A stretch of 28,250 nt of DNA from Chitinophagaceae bacterium (GTDB taxonomy: Bacteria; Bacteroidota; Bacteroidia; Chitinophagales; Chitinophagaceae). The first letter of the stretch is position 1. Every line of letters starts with the position of its first letter. A program made the translations under genes and the position numbers. Shown piece after piece: positions 1-9,025 of this stretch. The notes under the pieces were generated by a model, which worked only from the letters and a program-made list of their open reading frames with translations, did no database searches and was not told where the DNA came from. The stretch spans positions 1 through 28,250 of the forward strand of contig JADJPV010000007.1 in NCBI GenBank assembly GCA_016713085.1. Direction: 5' to 3'.

Positions 1-739
1 GATTCAACAGAAATGTTTCAGCGTGCATGCGGCCGGTGCTGCATGATTAACGAAACCTGGGTTAGTTTTGGAATGATTGATTATGTAAAGGATTTGTTTG
101 AACAGATTGAGAAGTTAAAATCAAGTGAGCCGGACAATTTTTTTCATTCTTCTTTTATTGACCTCCCTGATGAATAATTTTAACAGTGAGCTGTTTGTTT
201 ATTGGCTGATAGGTCAGTTGAAAATTAATTCAGAACTGCTGCCGGGTGAAGAGGAAAGGTTAGAGTATTATTTATTAAAGCATAAAGAGCTTAGTCAGCT
301 GATTGATTGCAATGATTTGTTTTTCTTACCTGATAGACGCTCTGTAAAAGAAGAGCTTCTTTTATGGTTGCAAGCTGAAATTCTTTTCCTGGAACGAAGG
401 CAACAGTTGAAGGGAAGGGCCGTTTTTGACTCCTGCAACAAAAGCGGATGAAGAGGAAAAGGAATTTACCTTACCTGGACTGTTGAGGAGCTTGGATTGT
501 ACATGCATTTGCTGAAAGAAAACGGTCAGCTGGCTAATAAGAATATGCGGGACCTTGCGAAGGGCATGAGTGGACATTTTCATACTGTGAGGAAGGAACA
601 TATTTCCTGGCAGAATCTGTACAACTGTTTCAGTAAGGTGGAGATGAATACAATCAGGTCGCTTGACAGTAAGCTGATGGATGCAATTAATCTGTTGAGG
701 AAGATGAGGGGGAGGGTTGAGGTGATGAATTTTAAGTGA
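1..739 (+). pseudogene. RteC-like protein, 5'-truncated and frame-broken
   Basis: The reading frame is open from base 1 to 177 in frame 1. It then appears to continue in frame 2 (about 160-420), frame 3 (about 420-470, reading LTPATKADEEEKEFTL) and frame 2 again to the stop at 737-739. The last part has the pattern I associate with the C-terminus of RteC, a regulatory protein of Bacteroides conjugative transposons: a TWT start, two Leu-rich turns, a conserved G and N, then a Leu-Ala, LYNCF and SLDSKLMDAI. The middle part (ELFVYWLIGQLKI, then PGEEERLEYYLL) fits the RteC region before it. No transmembrane segment is visible. A rho-independent terminator follows 12 bases after the stop. The assignment rests on remembered family patterns and is tentative. 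The breaks may be decay of the element or sequence errors. Confidence 0.45.
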
Positions 740-1109
740 ATAGAAATGAAGAAGCCTCCGTAAGGAGGCTTTCTGATTAATGGTTTACGGAGGGGGTAAG
801 CTGTTTTTTTGTCTTTTCACACTACACGGTTTTGTTGTTTGTTTTTTCTTCCATAGTGTCCTCCTTTTTTGGAATTTGTACCTGTTCAGAAACAGGGAGG
901 TTTTTTGAATAATTCAACTGATGCTACTACAACATGTTTACTATACATTATCATTAAGACAAGGTAAAACATTACCACAAAGAACTTTTTCAGCTTATCC
1001 CAACTCCGGGCCCAGTTGCCTGCGAAGTAAGATGTAAAGATAATTCTTTTCGAGCTTTAATAAGAAAGGATTGTTAAATTAGTCAAATCCAATTAAACAA
1101 ATTTCAGGT
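740..1109. other. Intergenic stretch between RteC-like and PIN genes
   Basis: I find no convincing coding frame here apart from the terminator at its left edge. A second small hairpin (CCTGTT at 881-886, loop CAGA, AACAGG at 891-896) is followed by GAGG and six T at 901-906, and could be another terminator or a weak regulatory hairpin. I see no TAnnTTTG promoter directly before the PIN gene at 1110. No repeats or RNA gene were recognised. Confidence 0.5.
752..771 (+). terminator. Rho-independent terminator after RteC-like gene
   Basis: An 8-bp perfect inverted repeat AAGCCTCC / GGAGGCTT with a GTAA loop begins 12 bases after the RteC-like stop codon. Only a short T-run follows (TTCTGATT), so it is not ideal but well placed. 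Confidence 0.7.
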
Positions 1110-2319
1110 ATGCAGTACGTTGTTTTAGATTCAAATATTTTTTTTGATCACTGGCATTTAAATAATGCTGAATTCAGGATGCTTGCGGATTTTATCAAAA
1201 ATTCACAATCTGTTTTATTGATCTCTGAAATTGTATGCAGTGAAGTTGATAATCTCTATGACCGGGAGCAGAAAAAGGTGATTTCTGAGCTTGAAAAGAA
1301 TTATGAAAAAGCCCTACGGTTTAATAATGAAAGAAAAAGTTTTAACCTTGAAGGATTAATTGAACCGTATGATTTTAAAAAGGTTATACAGGAAAAGGTG
1401 GAATTTGTTGAATTTTATAAATATGATACAATACCACATTCGGTAGTTGTAGGAAGAGCTATCGGAAATATTTTGCCTTTTCGTGATAAGGAAAAAAGGG
1501 TATAGAGATACAATGATCTGGTTATCACTGCTGGATTATCTGAAATCAAAATCAAAGAATGATCATGTTTTTTTATCAGCAGAATTCAAGTGATTATTAT
1601 TCAAGCGATAAACAAAATCTCCATGAAATTCTTAAACATGATTTAGCGGAACAAAAGATAAATTGCACTATTACTGTTTTTTTCGTCTTTAAACGCCTTT
1701 ATTAAGGACAAAGTTGAAACAAATGAATTGGAATTTTCAAACGAGAGTATCAGTGACAAGTATCTCTGACTTAATACCCAGGGTAATAGAGAGTGAGGTA
1801 GAATGGTATTTTAATTTAATGCAGACTTATGATTTTAAAAAAAATACTGGATTCAACCCGAATACCTTTCAAATATATAGGCTCCTTAATATACCAGGTT
1901 TTGAAATTGATGAAGGAATAGAAGATGGCGAAGTAGTTAGTTATAAACGGCTTTCCTCAAATACACTTATATAAATTATCAATTCAATTTAAGAAGATGT
2001 ACCATAGAGCTAGTTATTCCTTTGACAGAATATCCGCAGCATCAATTCGGGATCGATGTATTCTATAATAACAGTTATTTAGAAGAGGACAAGGCGCATC
2101 TTTTCTATTATTGCCGACCTGATTTTCAAGTAAGTTTTGTTTATGATATAGAAAAGAAAACAATAGATGGATTTGAACTTTTGTCACTCGATTTCAGGGT
2201 TCTTGAAAAAAATAACCTATTTCAGGAAGGGGATTATTTAGAAACTTTTGGAAAGCAAAAACCGGCATCCTGTATTGAAAGAGACCGATTTCATAAAACC
2301 GTTAGAATATATTGCCTGA
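1110..2319 (+). pseudogene. PIN-like (DUF4935-type) protein, frame-broken
   Basis: The start MQYVVLDSNIFFD has the first acidic motif of PIN ribonucleases (Asp7). SEIVCSEVDNLY supplies the second acidic site. After repair of one base in the A6 run near 1490 the frame reads GYRDTMIWLSLLDYL, the third acidic motif typical of DUF4935-type PIN domains. The frame then moves near 1570 (T7 run), 1680 (T7 run), 1765, 1960 and 2290. With the last repaired (one T fewer in a TTT) the protein ends DRFIKPLEYIA at a TGA at 2317-2319, only 7 bases before the convergent integrase stop. That gives about 403 codons, with roughly 220 residues of unrecognised C-terminal sequence after the PIN domain. PIN domains of this type are presumed RNases. 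As cargo beside an integrase it may serve in defence or toxin-antitoxin function, but no antitoxin gene is visible. Confidence 0.6.
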
Positions 2320-2326
2320 AATTACT

Positions 2327-3602
2327 TTATGTTCCTGTGTTCATATGTTTATCATTTGCTGCTAATTGGATTTTTTCTGTAATTCGGGAACGTACATCTT
2401 TCATATTGTGACTGATTTTGATATCAGTAGTTTTTGCATAGATCTGTGTTGTCCGGATAGAATTGTGCCCGAGCATTTCACTGACTGATTCGATTGGACA
2501 ATCATTGTCGAGCAATACTGTGGTGGCGAAAGTATGGCGGGCAGTATGTGTGGTGAGCTCTTTTTAATGCGGCGATGGCCGCAATCTCTTTTAAGTAGGC
2601 ATTGTGGCGCTGGTTGCTGTTTACGGGCAACAGTTTATTATAGTTGATACAATAGGGTGCTGCTTATACTTCTCAATAATGGCAAGAGGTATTTCCATTA
2701 AGGTACATTGATTTGTTGTGATCACCTTTATGCCGGTCTTTAATGAGCCATTTGCTGTTGTCAATCCAGTGCATTACATTCTCCGGTTCGAGTTTGTAAA
2801 CATCCATATAAGCATAGCCGGTAAAGCAGCTGAATACATATACATCTTTACTTCTTCGAGTCTGTCCACCGGCATTGCTGTATTATAGAGGCCCAACAGT
2901 TCTGGCCAGGTGAGCCGTTCCTTTTGGATTTTGTAAACGCATTTAAACATTGCCATGGGATTTGTATTTACATATTCTTTCAGTAAAGCATAGTTCAACA
3001 TCTGCTTTGTGTTTTTGCAATACTTCATGGCGGTGTTCATACCGATCTTTTCAACGGTATTAAGAAAGTGTCTGAATTCTTCGCCAAAGGATTTGGGGAT
3101 TTCGGAAATAGGTTTGTCGGACAGATTATACCGGTGCTGGAGGAACTTTTTTACTTTGCCTTTCGTGATCTCAAACCGCTGCCATGTTTTAGTACTGAGA
3201 GATCGCTCCTTGGCTTCTGTTCTTTCAGTAATAACCTGTTGTGTTCTTCAAACACATCCATCAGGGTTTTTCGTTGCGGCACATCACCTTTGAATTCTTT
3301 GATGATCATTTCAGGAGTAATCACATCGTGCACATACTGCAGGCGGTTGCAGATGGCTGTTAGATCACTCTTGGTTTTGGTGAGATCCTGGTTCCAGGTT
3401 CTGATTTGTTCTGAGTTGCCTTTGATAGATTTTGCTTTTATCATCCCATTGATCTTTGGTAATGAAAATGCCCTTGGAAAACTGTCCTCTTTTTCCATTG
3501 ATGGTGATGCGGCAAAATGGGAGCTGTGTTGTTGTCTGCCTTCTTACTGATGTTTAACAGAACAGAATGGCCCATGTGGTGACTGACTTTCATAACGTTC
3601 AT
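2327..3602 (-). pseudogene. Tyrosine recombinase/integrase, frame-broken
   Basis: Reconstructed across at least five frame changes, this is a full-length (about 425 aa) Bacteroidetes-type site-specific integrase. In order it has an N-terminal arm-binding region (SVLLNISKKADNNTAPI, then FITKDQWDDKSK), a SAM-like core-binding region (FGEEFRHFLNTVEKIGMNTA, then MKYCKNTKQMLNYALL), and the catalytic domain with CFTGYAYMDVYKL, HTARHTFATTVLLD, EMLGHNSIRTTQIYAK and a C-terminal tail. The His-x-x-Arg motif, the GH and the nucleophilic Tyr of QIYAK are all present. The position of the first catalytic Arg is occupied by Ala (GYAYMDV), as in several Bacteroides integrases. It lies 249 bases from tRNA-Lys, a classic attachment site, and reads away from it. 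The ATG at 3602 is preferred; another ATG in the same frame lies at 3593. Confidence 0.85.
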
Positions 3603-3606
3603 TTTT

Positions 3607-3740
3607 AGGAGACCGAATAGAGGGCTCCTTTGTGGTGAAATGATTTGATTTGAACCGTTTTGAAAGTCCTGAAACGTTGATGGGATAAGGCTTTCAGCGA
3701 ATCGGTCTCCTAAAATAAGTTGAAACTGAGGAGACCGAAA
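3607..3740. repeat. Three copies of AGGAGACCG before the integrase
   Basis: AGGAGACCGAA occurs at 3607-3617. Its reverse complement CGGTCTCCT lies at 3703-3711 and AGGAGACCG returns at 3729-3737. The second and third copies form a 9-bp inverted repeat with a 17-base spacer. The first copy sits about 5 bases upstream of the integrase start codon. Likely roles are integrase/excisionase arm-type sites or an operator controlling the integrase; which one cannot be told from sequence alone. Confidence 0.6.
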
Positions 3741-3822
3741 AGGATACCTACCAACTGGTTGTTTTGATATAACTTGGTATGCAGAAAAATGGAAAAGGGC
3801 TGATTTCAGTGTGTTTTAAATG

Positions 3823-3845
3823 AAAAAAGCCACCGATAAGGTGGC
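3823..3845 (-). terminator. Rho-independent terminator of tRNA-Lys
   Basis: On the minus strand GCCACC / loop TTATC / GGTGGC is followed by six T (plus-strand A-run 3823-3828). It begins 5 bases after the tRNA 3' end. Confidence 0.85.
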
Positions 3846-3850
3846 TGTAG

Positions 3851-3924
3851 TGATCCCGCTGGGACTCGAACCCAGGACCCCAACATTAAAAAGTGTCGTG
3901 CTCTACCAACTGAGCTACGGAATC
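3851..3924 (-). tRNA. tRNA-Lys (TTT) with an enlarged anticodon loop
   Basis: The minus strand folds as a cloverleaf: acceptor GATTCCG / CGGGATC with discriminator A, D-arm GCTC AGTTGGTA GAGC, anticodon stem CGACA / TGTTG, and T-arm with GGTTCGAGTCC. CCA is not encoded. The anticodon loop is CTTTTTAA, 8 bases with five T, where Bacteroidetes tRNA-Lys normally has CTTTTAA (7 bases). The extra T makes the gene 74 bases. Identity as Lys rests on the TTT anticodon and overall sequence. The added base is probably a homopolymer error. The gene is a plausible attachment site for the neighbouring integrase. Confidence 0.85.
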
Positions 3925-4026
3925 GTCCAAAATAGTTCTGTTTTTTTGGGAGTGCAAAAATAGGGTAATTCGGTTTTGCTCCCAAGTTTTAAAAAAAATA
4001 CTTTTTACAATCATGTGAGTAAACAA

Positions 4027-4055
4027 TTGAATTGAGTACAGCTGCCGTATTTTTG
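4027..4055 (+). promoter_or_regulatory. Bacteroidetes-type promoter of the SDR gene
   Basis: TATTTTTG at 4048-4055 matches the -7 consensus TAnnTTTG, with a TTG at 4027-4029 at roughly -33 spacing. It lies 16 bases before the SDR start codon. Confidence 0.55.
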
Positions 4056-4071
4056 CAAAAAACAGATCAGA

Positions 4072-4875
4072 ATGGATTTTAAAAATAAGGTGGTGGTTAT
4101 TACAGGAGGGAGTGAGGGTATTGGAAGAGCAATGGTGGAAATGATGCTGAATAAAGGGGCAAAAGTAGCTACCTGTGGTCGTAAACATGATAAACTGTAT
4201 CATCTGCAAACACAGTTCCCCGGGCAACCATTGCATGTAGTAGTTGCTGATGTAAGCAGTGAATCTGACTGCCGGGATTTTATCAACTCAACCATTAAGA
4301 CATTTGGCGGTATAGATATTCTCATTAATAATGCCGGACTTTCCATGCGGGCTTTGATTAATGATGCTGAAATCAGCGCCTTTAAGAGGCTGATGGATGT
4401 GAATTTCTGGGGAACGGTTTACTGTACAAAATTTGCGTTACCATCCATTATTGAACATAAAGGAACTGTTGTCGGTATTTCTTCCATTGTTGGCAACAGG
4501 GGTATTCCTGGTCGCAGTGCATATTCTGCATCGAAGTTTGCGATGCAGGGTTGGCTGGAAGCTTTACGGGTTGAAATGTTTCAGCACGGCGTAAACGTAT
4601 TATGGGTTTCACCCGGATTTATTGCCACCAATATCAGAAGTGTTGCATTGAATGCTGAAGGAAAACCAATTGGTGAAACACCCATGGATGAATCCAAACT
4701 CATGAGTGCTGAAGAATGTGCCAGGCATATTATCCATGCAGTGGAAAAAAGAAAACGCTCTGTTGTTTTAACGCTCACCGGCAAGGCAACTGTGTTTATG
4801 AGTAAGTTTTTTCCTCGGTTAGCTGACCTCTACATTCATAAATTTTTCTTTAAGGAAGGGAAGCTTATAAAATAA
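4072..4875 (+). CDS. Short-chain dehydrogenase/reductase (SDR)
   Basis: This is an intact 267-aa classical SDR, an NAD(P)H-dependent oxidoreductase with a Rossmann fold. Visible motifs are the cofactor-binding TGGSEGIG (residues 11-18), the acidic VVVADVSS strand end (57-63), NNAG (86-89), Asn111, the catalytic Ser at 137/138 (GISSIVG), and YSASK with Tyr151 and Lys155, then PGFIATNI (the substrate-loop side). The substrate is not predictable from the sequence. The Arg/Lys-containing region after the second strand (CGRKHDKL) suggests NADP preference. The C-terminus is hydrophobic and basic (FFPRLADLYIHKFFFK), so peripheral membrane association is possible. It stands alone behind its own promoter; the next gene begins 86 bases downstream on the same strand. 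Confidence 0.93.
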   Translation: MDFKNKVVVITGGSEGIGRAMVEMMLNKGAKVATCGRKHDKLYHLQTQFPGQPLHVVVADVSSESDCRDFINSTIKTFGGIDILINNAGLSMRALINDAEISAFKRLMDVNFWGTVYCTKFALPSIIEHKGTVVGISSIVGNRGIPGRSAYSASKFAMQGWLEALRVEMFQHGVNVLWVSPGFIATNIRSVALNAEGKPIGETPMDESKLMSAEECARHIIHAVEKRKRSVVLTLTGKATVFMSKFFPRLADLYIHKFFFKEGKLIK

Positions 4876-4961
4876 AAATGAAGAATCATTCATAATGGAA
4901 GTTTTTGCTTCAGATCGTTTTACATTTATAATTCTTTATTTTTAATTTCCCATTACTAACC

Positions 4962-5782
4962 ATGCCGCTACTAACCCTCACATCAGATATTGGAGAACAG
5001 GACTACCTGGCCGGGGCAGTAAAGGGCGTTTTATTAAGACAGGATTCTTCTTTTCAGCTGATTGATATTTCACATCATCTTTCTCCGTTCAATGATCCAC
5101 AGGCAGCATATGTGGTGAGAAATGCTACCAGACAATTTCCAGCCGGTACCTTTCATCTTGTATTGGTGAACATGTTTCAGTACAAGCCCGATCATTTACT
5201 CATGGCTTATCACAATGATCAGTACTTCTGTATTGCCGACAATGGCCTCATCACCATGATACTGGAAGAACCGCCGCAGGAAGTAGTTGCACTGCAGCTT
5301 GATAAATCTTCAGCCCGCCATACACTGGCCTGTACAGAAGTATTTGCAAGAGCTATTCAACAGGTGGCTGCTGGCAAGAAATTAAAAGAAATTGGTGATG
5401 ATTCAATTTCTATCCAGTAAGAAATCCGTTACGGCCCATGACTACCAACCAGTACATGGAAGGTCAGATCATCTCCATCGATCATTTCGAAAATGTAATT
5501 GTGAATATTACGCAGGATGAGTTTGAAGCGCAACGCAAGGGCCGTCGCTTTAAAATTGTATTTAAACGGGATGAAGTGATTGACCGTTTCAGTGAAACCT
5601 ATGCCGATGTAAACGAAGGGGAGAAGCTGGCGCTTTTCAACTCCGCCGGGTATCTTGAAATTGCCATTAACAAAGGAAATGCTGCCGGGCTTTTTGGTTT
5701 ACAGGGCTTCTCTGAAAAGAATATGAGCCAGTACACACAAAGCCGTTTGTTCTATCAAACCGTCCGTGTTTACTTTGAATAA
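4962..5782 (+). CDS. DUF62 SAM hydroxide adenosyltransferase-like protein (one frame break)
   Basis: The first part (4962 to about 5400) begins MPLLTLTSDIGEQDYLAGAV, matching the N-terminal domain of the DUF62/SAM hydrolase-halogenase family with its early Asp (SDIG). It also has DISHHLSPFNDPQAAYV and the loop CIADNGLI. The second part (about 5405-5782) supplies the C-terminal beta-barrel domain with GQIISIDHFENVIVNIT and the ending LFYQTVRVYFE. A one-base frame change near 5400-5408 joins them as FNFYPVRNPLRPMTTNQYMEG before the inner ATG at 5438. The repaired product is about 273 aa, normal for the family. Known members split S-adenosylmethionine to adenosine and methionine, or halogenate it; the simple hydrolase is more likely here. 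Both halves are well preserved, so an intact gene with a sequence error is favoured. Confidence 0.82.
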
Positions 5783-5845
5783 TGAGTTCTGTCAAATTAT
5801 CCTGTTAAAACACAGATCAAATTCCTGTTTATACCCTCATCTCCT

Positions 5846-5853
5846 TATTTTTG
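5846..5853 (+). promoter_or_regulatory. Putative -7 element of the DUF2723 gene
   Basis: TATTTTTG matches the Bacteroidetes TAnnTTTG element, 40 bases before the start codon at 5894. No clear -33 element is seen. Confidence 0.45.
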
Positions 5854-5893
5854 CCTGCCCGCATTAAACCGGGTTTTTAAACCAACGCTTTTT

Positions 5894-8800
5894 ATGAATT
5901 TCCAAAAGCTCAACAACATTACAGGCTGGATAGTAGGCCTCTTTGCATGTGCCGTTTATATCCTCACCATGGAACCCTCAGGCAGTTTATGGGATTGTGG
6001 TGAATTTGTTTCCACTGCCTATAAGTTAGGTGTTCCGCATCCGCCGGGTGCCCCCTTATTTATTTTGATGGGAAGATTGTTTACACTCTTTACCCCTAAT
6101 GATGCGGCAGTTGGTGTAAACCTGATGTCAGCTTTAGCAAGTGGTTTCACCATTATGTTCCTGTTCTGGACCATTACGCATTTTGGAAGAAGACTTGTGC
6201 AGAAAGAAAATGAAGAGCTCCAGGGAAACCAGTTGTTCAGCATTATGGCTGCAGGTGTTATTGGTGCATTAGCTTATACATTCAGTGATTCGTTCTGGTT
6301 CAGTGCTGTTGAAGGTGAAGTATATGCGTTATCTTCTTTCTTTACTGCTATTGTATTCTGGGCTATTCTGAAATGGGAGCATGAAGATTCAAAAGCAGGT
6401 GACGATGATATGAAGCGCACACATGCAGAGCGTTGGATTGTTTTGATTTTCTTCCTCATGGGATTAAGTATAGGTGTTCACTTACTGAACCTCTTAACTA
6501 TCCCTGCAATAGTAATGGTGTATTATTTCCGCAGGTATAAACCAACATGGACAGGTGGAATTGTTGCTTTACTTGTTGGTGTAGGAATATTAGGTGTAAT
6601 ACAGGTGGCAGTTATTCAATGGAGCATTGCTACTGCCGGCTGGTTCGACCGTTTATTTGTAAACAGCTTTGGCCTGCCGTTCTTCTCAGGATTTATTTTC
6701 TTCTTTGCAGCAATTGCAGCACTATCTGGTTTGGTTTAAGATGGGCGCAAACAAATCACTGGCGCTTTCTGCGTTTGGGTTTGTGGAGTTTTGCTTTTAT
6801 GCTCATTGGATACTCAACTTATGTAACTACCATGATCCGCTCCAATGCTGATCCTGCTGTTGATATGAATGATGTAAACAATCCTACTTCATTGGTAAGT
6901 TACCTCAGTCGTGAACAGTATGGAGATATTCCATTATTAAAAGGCCAGGTATTTACAGCAGAGGCGAATTATGAAGATGTGGGCGAAGTGTATCAGCGTG
7001 TAGGTGATAAGTATGAGGTGGTAGGAACAAAACGGAAAGCTGTATATCCTGCTGAGCAAACAATGGTGTTTCCACGTGTGTGGGATGCAAGCAATGATCA
7101 GGGACATGCTGATTATTATGCACAGTTCCTCGGCATTGGAAAATGCAGGATAAACAAACAGGAAAAATTTCTTACGAACGTGATCCTGATATGGCAGATA
7201 ACTTTAAATTCTTTTTGACTACCAGGTTAATATAATGTACGGACGTTATTTCATGTGGAATTTTGCCGGTAAACAAAATGATGTACAGGAGTTGGTGAAA
7301 GAAGAAATGGTAACTGGATCAGTGGAATTTCATTTTTAGATAATTCCCGTTTGGGCAATCAAAGCTGATGCCTGACAGTTTGAAAAACAACAAAGCAAAC
7401 AATACTTTATTCTTTCTTCCATTCTTACTCTGGATTGTTTGGATTGATTCAGCAACTCAGCAAAAACAAACGTGATGGACTGATTGTTGGTCTGCTGTTT
7501 TTATCAACCGGATTTGCAATTGTATTATATCTCAACCAGGCGGTCCTCAGCCACGTGAAAGGGATTATGCTTACGTAGGAAGTTTCTATGCTTTTGCCAT
7601 CTGGATTGGTCTTGGATATTTCCTTGTAAAAGAAATGTTTGAAAAAGTTATTAAAGGAGTTGCGGTTCATATGCAGCAGCAGTTTTATGCTTCCTTGCAG
7701 TGCCGGTATTAATGGCTACCCAGGAATGGGATGACCATGACCGCAGCAAGAAAACACTGGCACCTGATCTGGCTGCAGATTATCTTGAAAGCTGTGCCCC
7801 CAATGCTATCTTATTTACGGTTGGTGATAACGATACCTATCCATTATGGTATGCGCAGGAAGTAAAAGGTATCCGTCCTGATATTCGTGTGATCAATACA
7901 AGTTTACTTGGTACTGACTGGTACATTAACCAGCTCCGTTATAAAGTAAATCAAAGTGATCCGATTGATGTGATCTGGAATGAAGAGCAGATTGCAGGCG
8001 ATAAGCGGAATATTGTTTATCATATTCCTGTTTCTCAAACCGATACTTCTTATGTTGATCTGTACACAATGATGAAAGATCAGGCAGGCAGCGATGCAGA
8101 AAATAAATGTACAGGGTACAAAGCGGTGAACTGCTGAATTATTTCCCTGTTAACCGTGTGATTGTTCCGGTTGATGAAAATGTGGTACGGCAGAACGGAA
8201 CTGTTACAGCAAAAGACAGTGTAGTAAAAAGAAGTAAGATTTCAGATTTCAAAAGGTTATCTCTTTAAAAATGACGCGGCAATTATGAATGTTATTGCAG
8301 CCAATAAATGGAAGCGCCCTATTTACTTTACACAGCCTTTGCAAATGGGATTTGATGATTACCTCCGCCAGGATGGGTTAACCTATCGTCTTGTTCCTGT
8401 TGCCAATGCAAGAGGTACTGTAAATATGGACTGGATGTTTGATAAGGTGATGAATAAATTCAAGTATGGCAGTGCTGATAAAGACGGTGTTTATTTTGAT
8501 GAAGAAAACCGCAGACATTTATTAAACATCCGCAATGCACATACCATTCTTGCAATGAATTTGATTGCAGCAAATCGTAAAGAAGATGCAAAGAAAGTAT
8601 TGCAGCGTTGTGATCAACTGATGAAATCGAAGAATATGCCTTATGGTATGGCTTCACGTTATGGTAATGATCATAATGAAAAGAGTTTCTATTTTGCCAT
8701 GACGGCTTTCCAGGCAGGTGATATAGAAATGGGCAAGCGTATTATGGAACAGGTGAAGAAAGATTGTGAACAGCAAATGGCGTTTTACGAATCTGTTTCA

Positions 8801-8977
8801 GATGGCGATACAAGAACACCATCAGAATATGAATACCAGATGGCCAAACAATTGGTGCAGGGTATTGATAATGCATTAAAAGAATATGTACAGGGCGTGA
8901 AACCGGGGTCGGATACAATACCTGCGAACAAAGAAGTTCCGCAAACGATCAAGAACAAACCTGATACACAGAAATAA
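5894..8977 (+). pseudogene. DUF2723 multi-pass membrane protein, about ten frame breaks
   Basis: The N-terminal 281 residues read in one frame and are typical of DUF2723, a GT-C-like membrane family of Bacteroidetes: GWIVGLFACAVYILTMEPS, then SLWDCGEFVSTAYKLGVPHP, PGAPLFILMGRLFTLF and several transmembrane helices. The rest can be followed to the end through changes near 6736, 7140, 7220, 7285, 7365, 7430, 7540, 7680, 8105 and 8265, with characteristic stretches such as YFMWNFAGKQNDVQ, PQPRERDYAYVGSFYAFAIW, QEWDDHDRSKKTLAPDLA, APNAILFTVGDNDTYPLWYA and ANKWKRPIYFTQPL. The C-terminal 230 residues from 8285 are again clean. The repaired protein is about 1030 aa, the family's usual size. The function is unproven; a transferase using a lipid-linked donor is the common guess. 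Because every segment is conserved, the breaks look like indel errors concentrated in 6.7-8.3 kb. Confidence 0.88.
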
Positions 8978-8980
8978 AGA

Positions 8981-8996
8981 AGAGCGTTTCGCTTTT
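8981..8996. terminator. Weak terminator hairpin between convergent genes
   Basis: AGAGCG / TTT / CGCTTT followed by a T lies just after the DUF2723 stop. A second possible hairpin, ending in GGAGGC and six T, follows near 9002-9029. Both are short; the position between convergent genes supports them more than their strength. Confidence 0.4.
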
Positions 8997-9025
8997 AATA
9001 AATTGCCGGTAAGGCGGAGGCTTTT

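Noticed and set aside
881..906. Hairpin with T-run as a riboswitch or small RNA
   Set aside because: The stem is only 6 bp, and no conserved aptamer pattern or promoter is visible.
2327..2411. PIN gene continuing to 2411 and overlapping the integrase 3' end
   Set aside because: That stretch is antisense to conserved integrase residues; removing one T near 2290 ends the PIN gene naturally at 2319.
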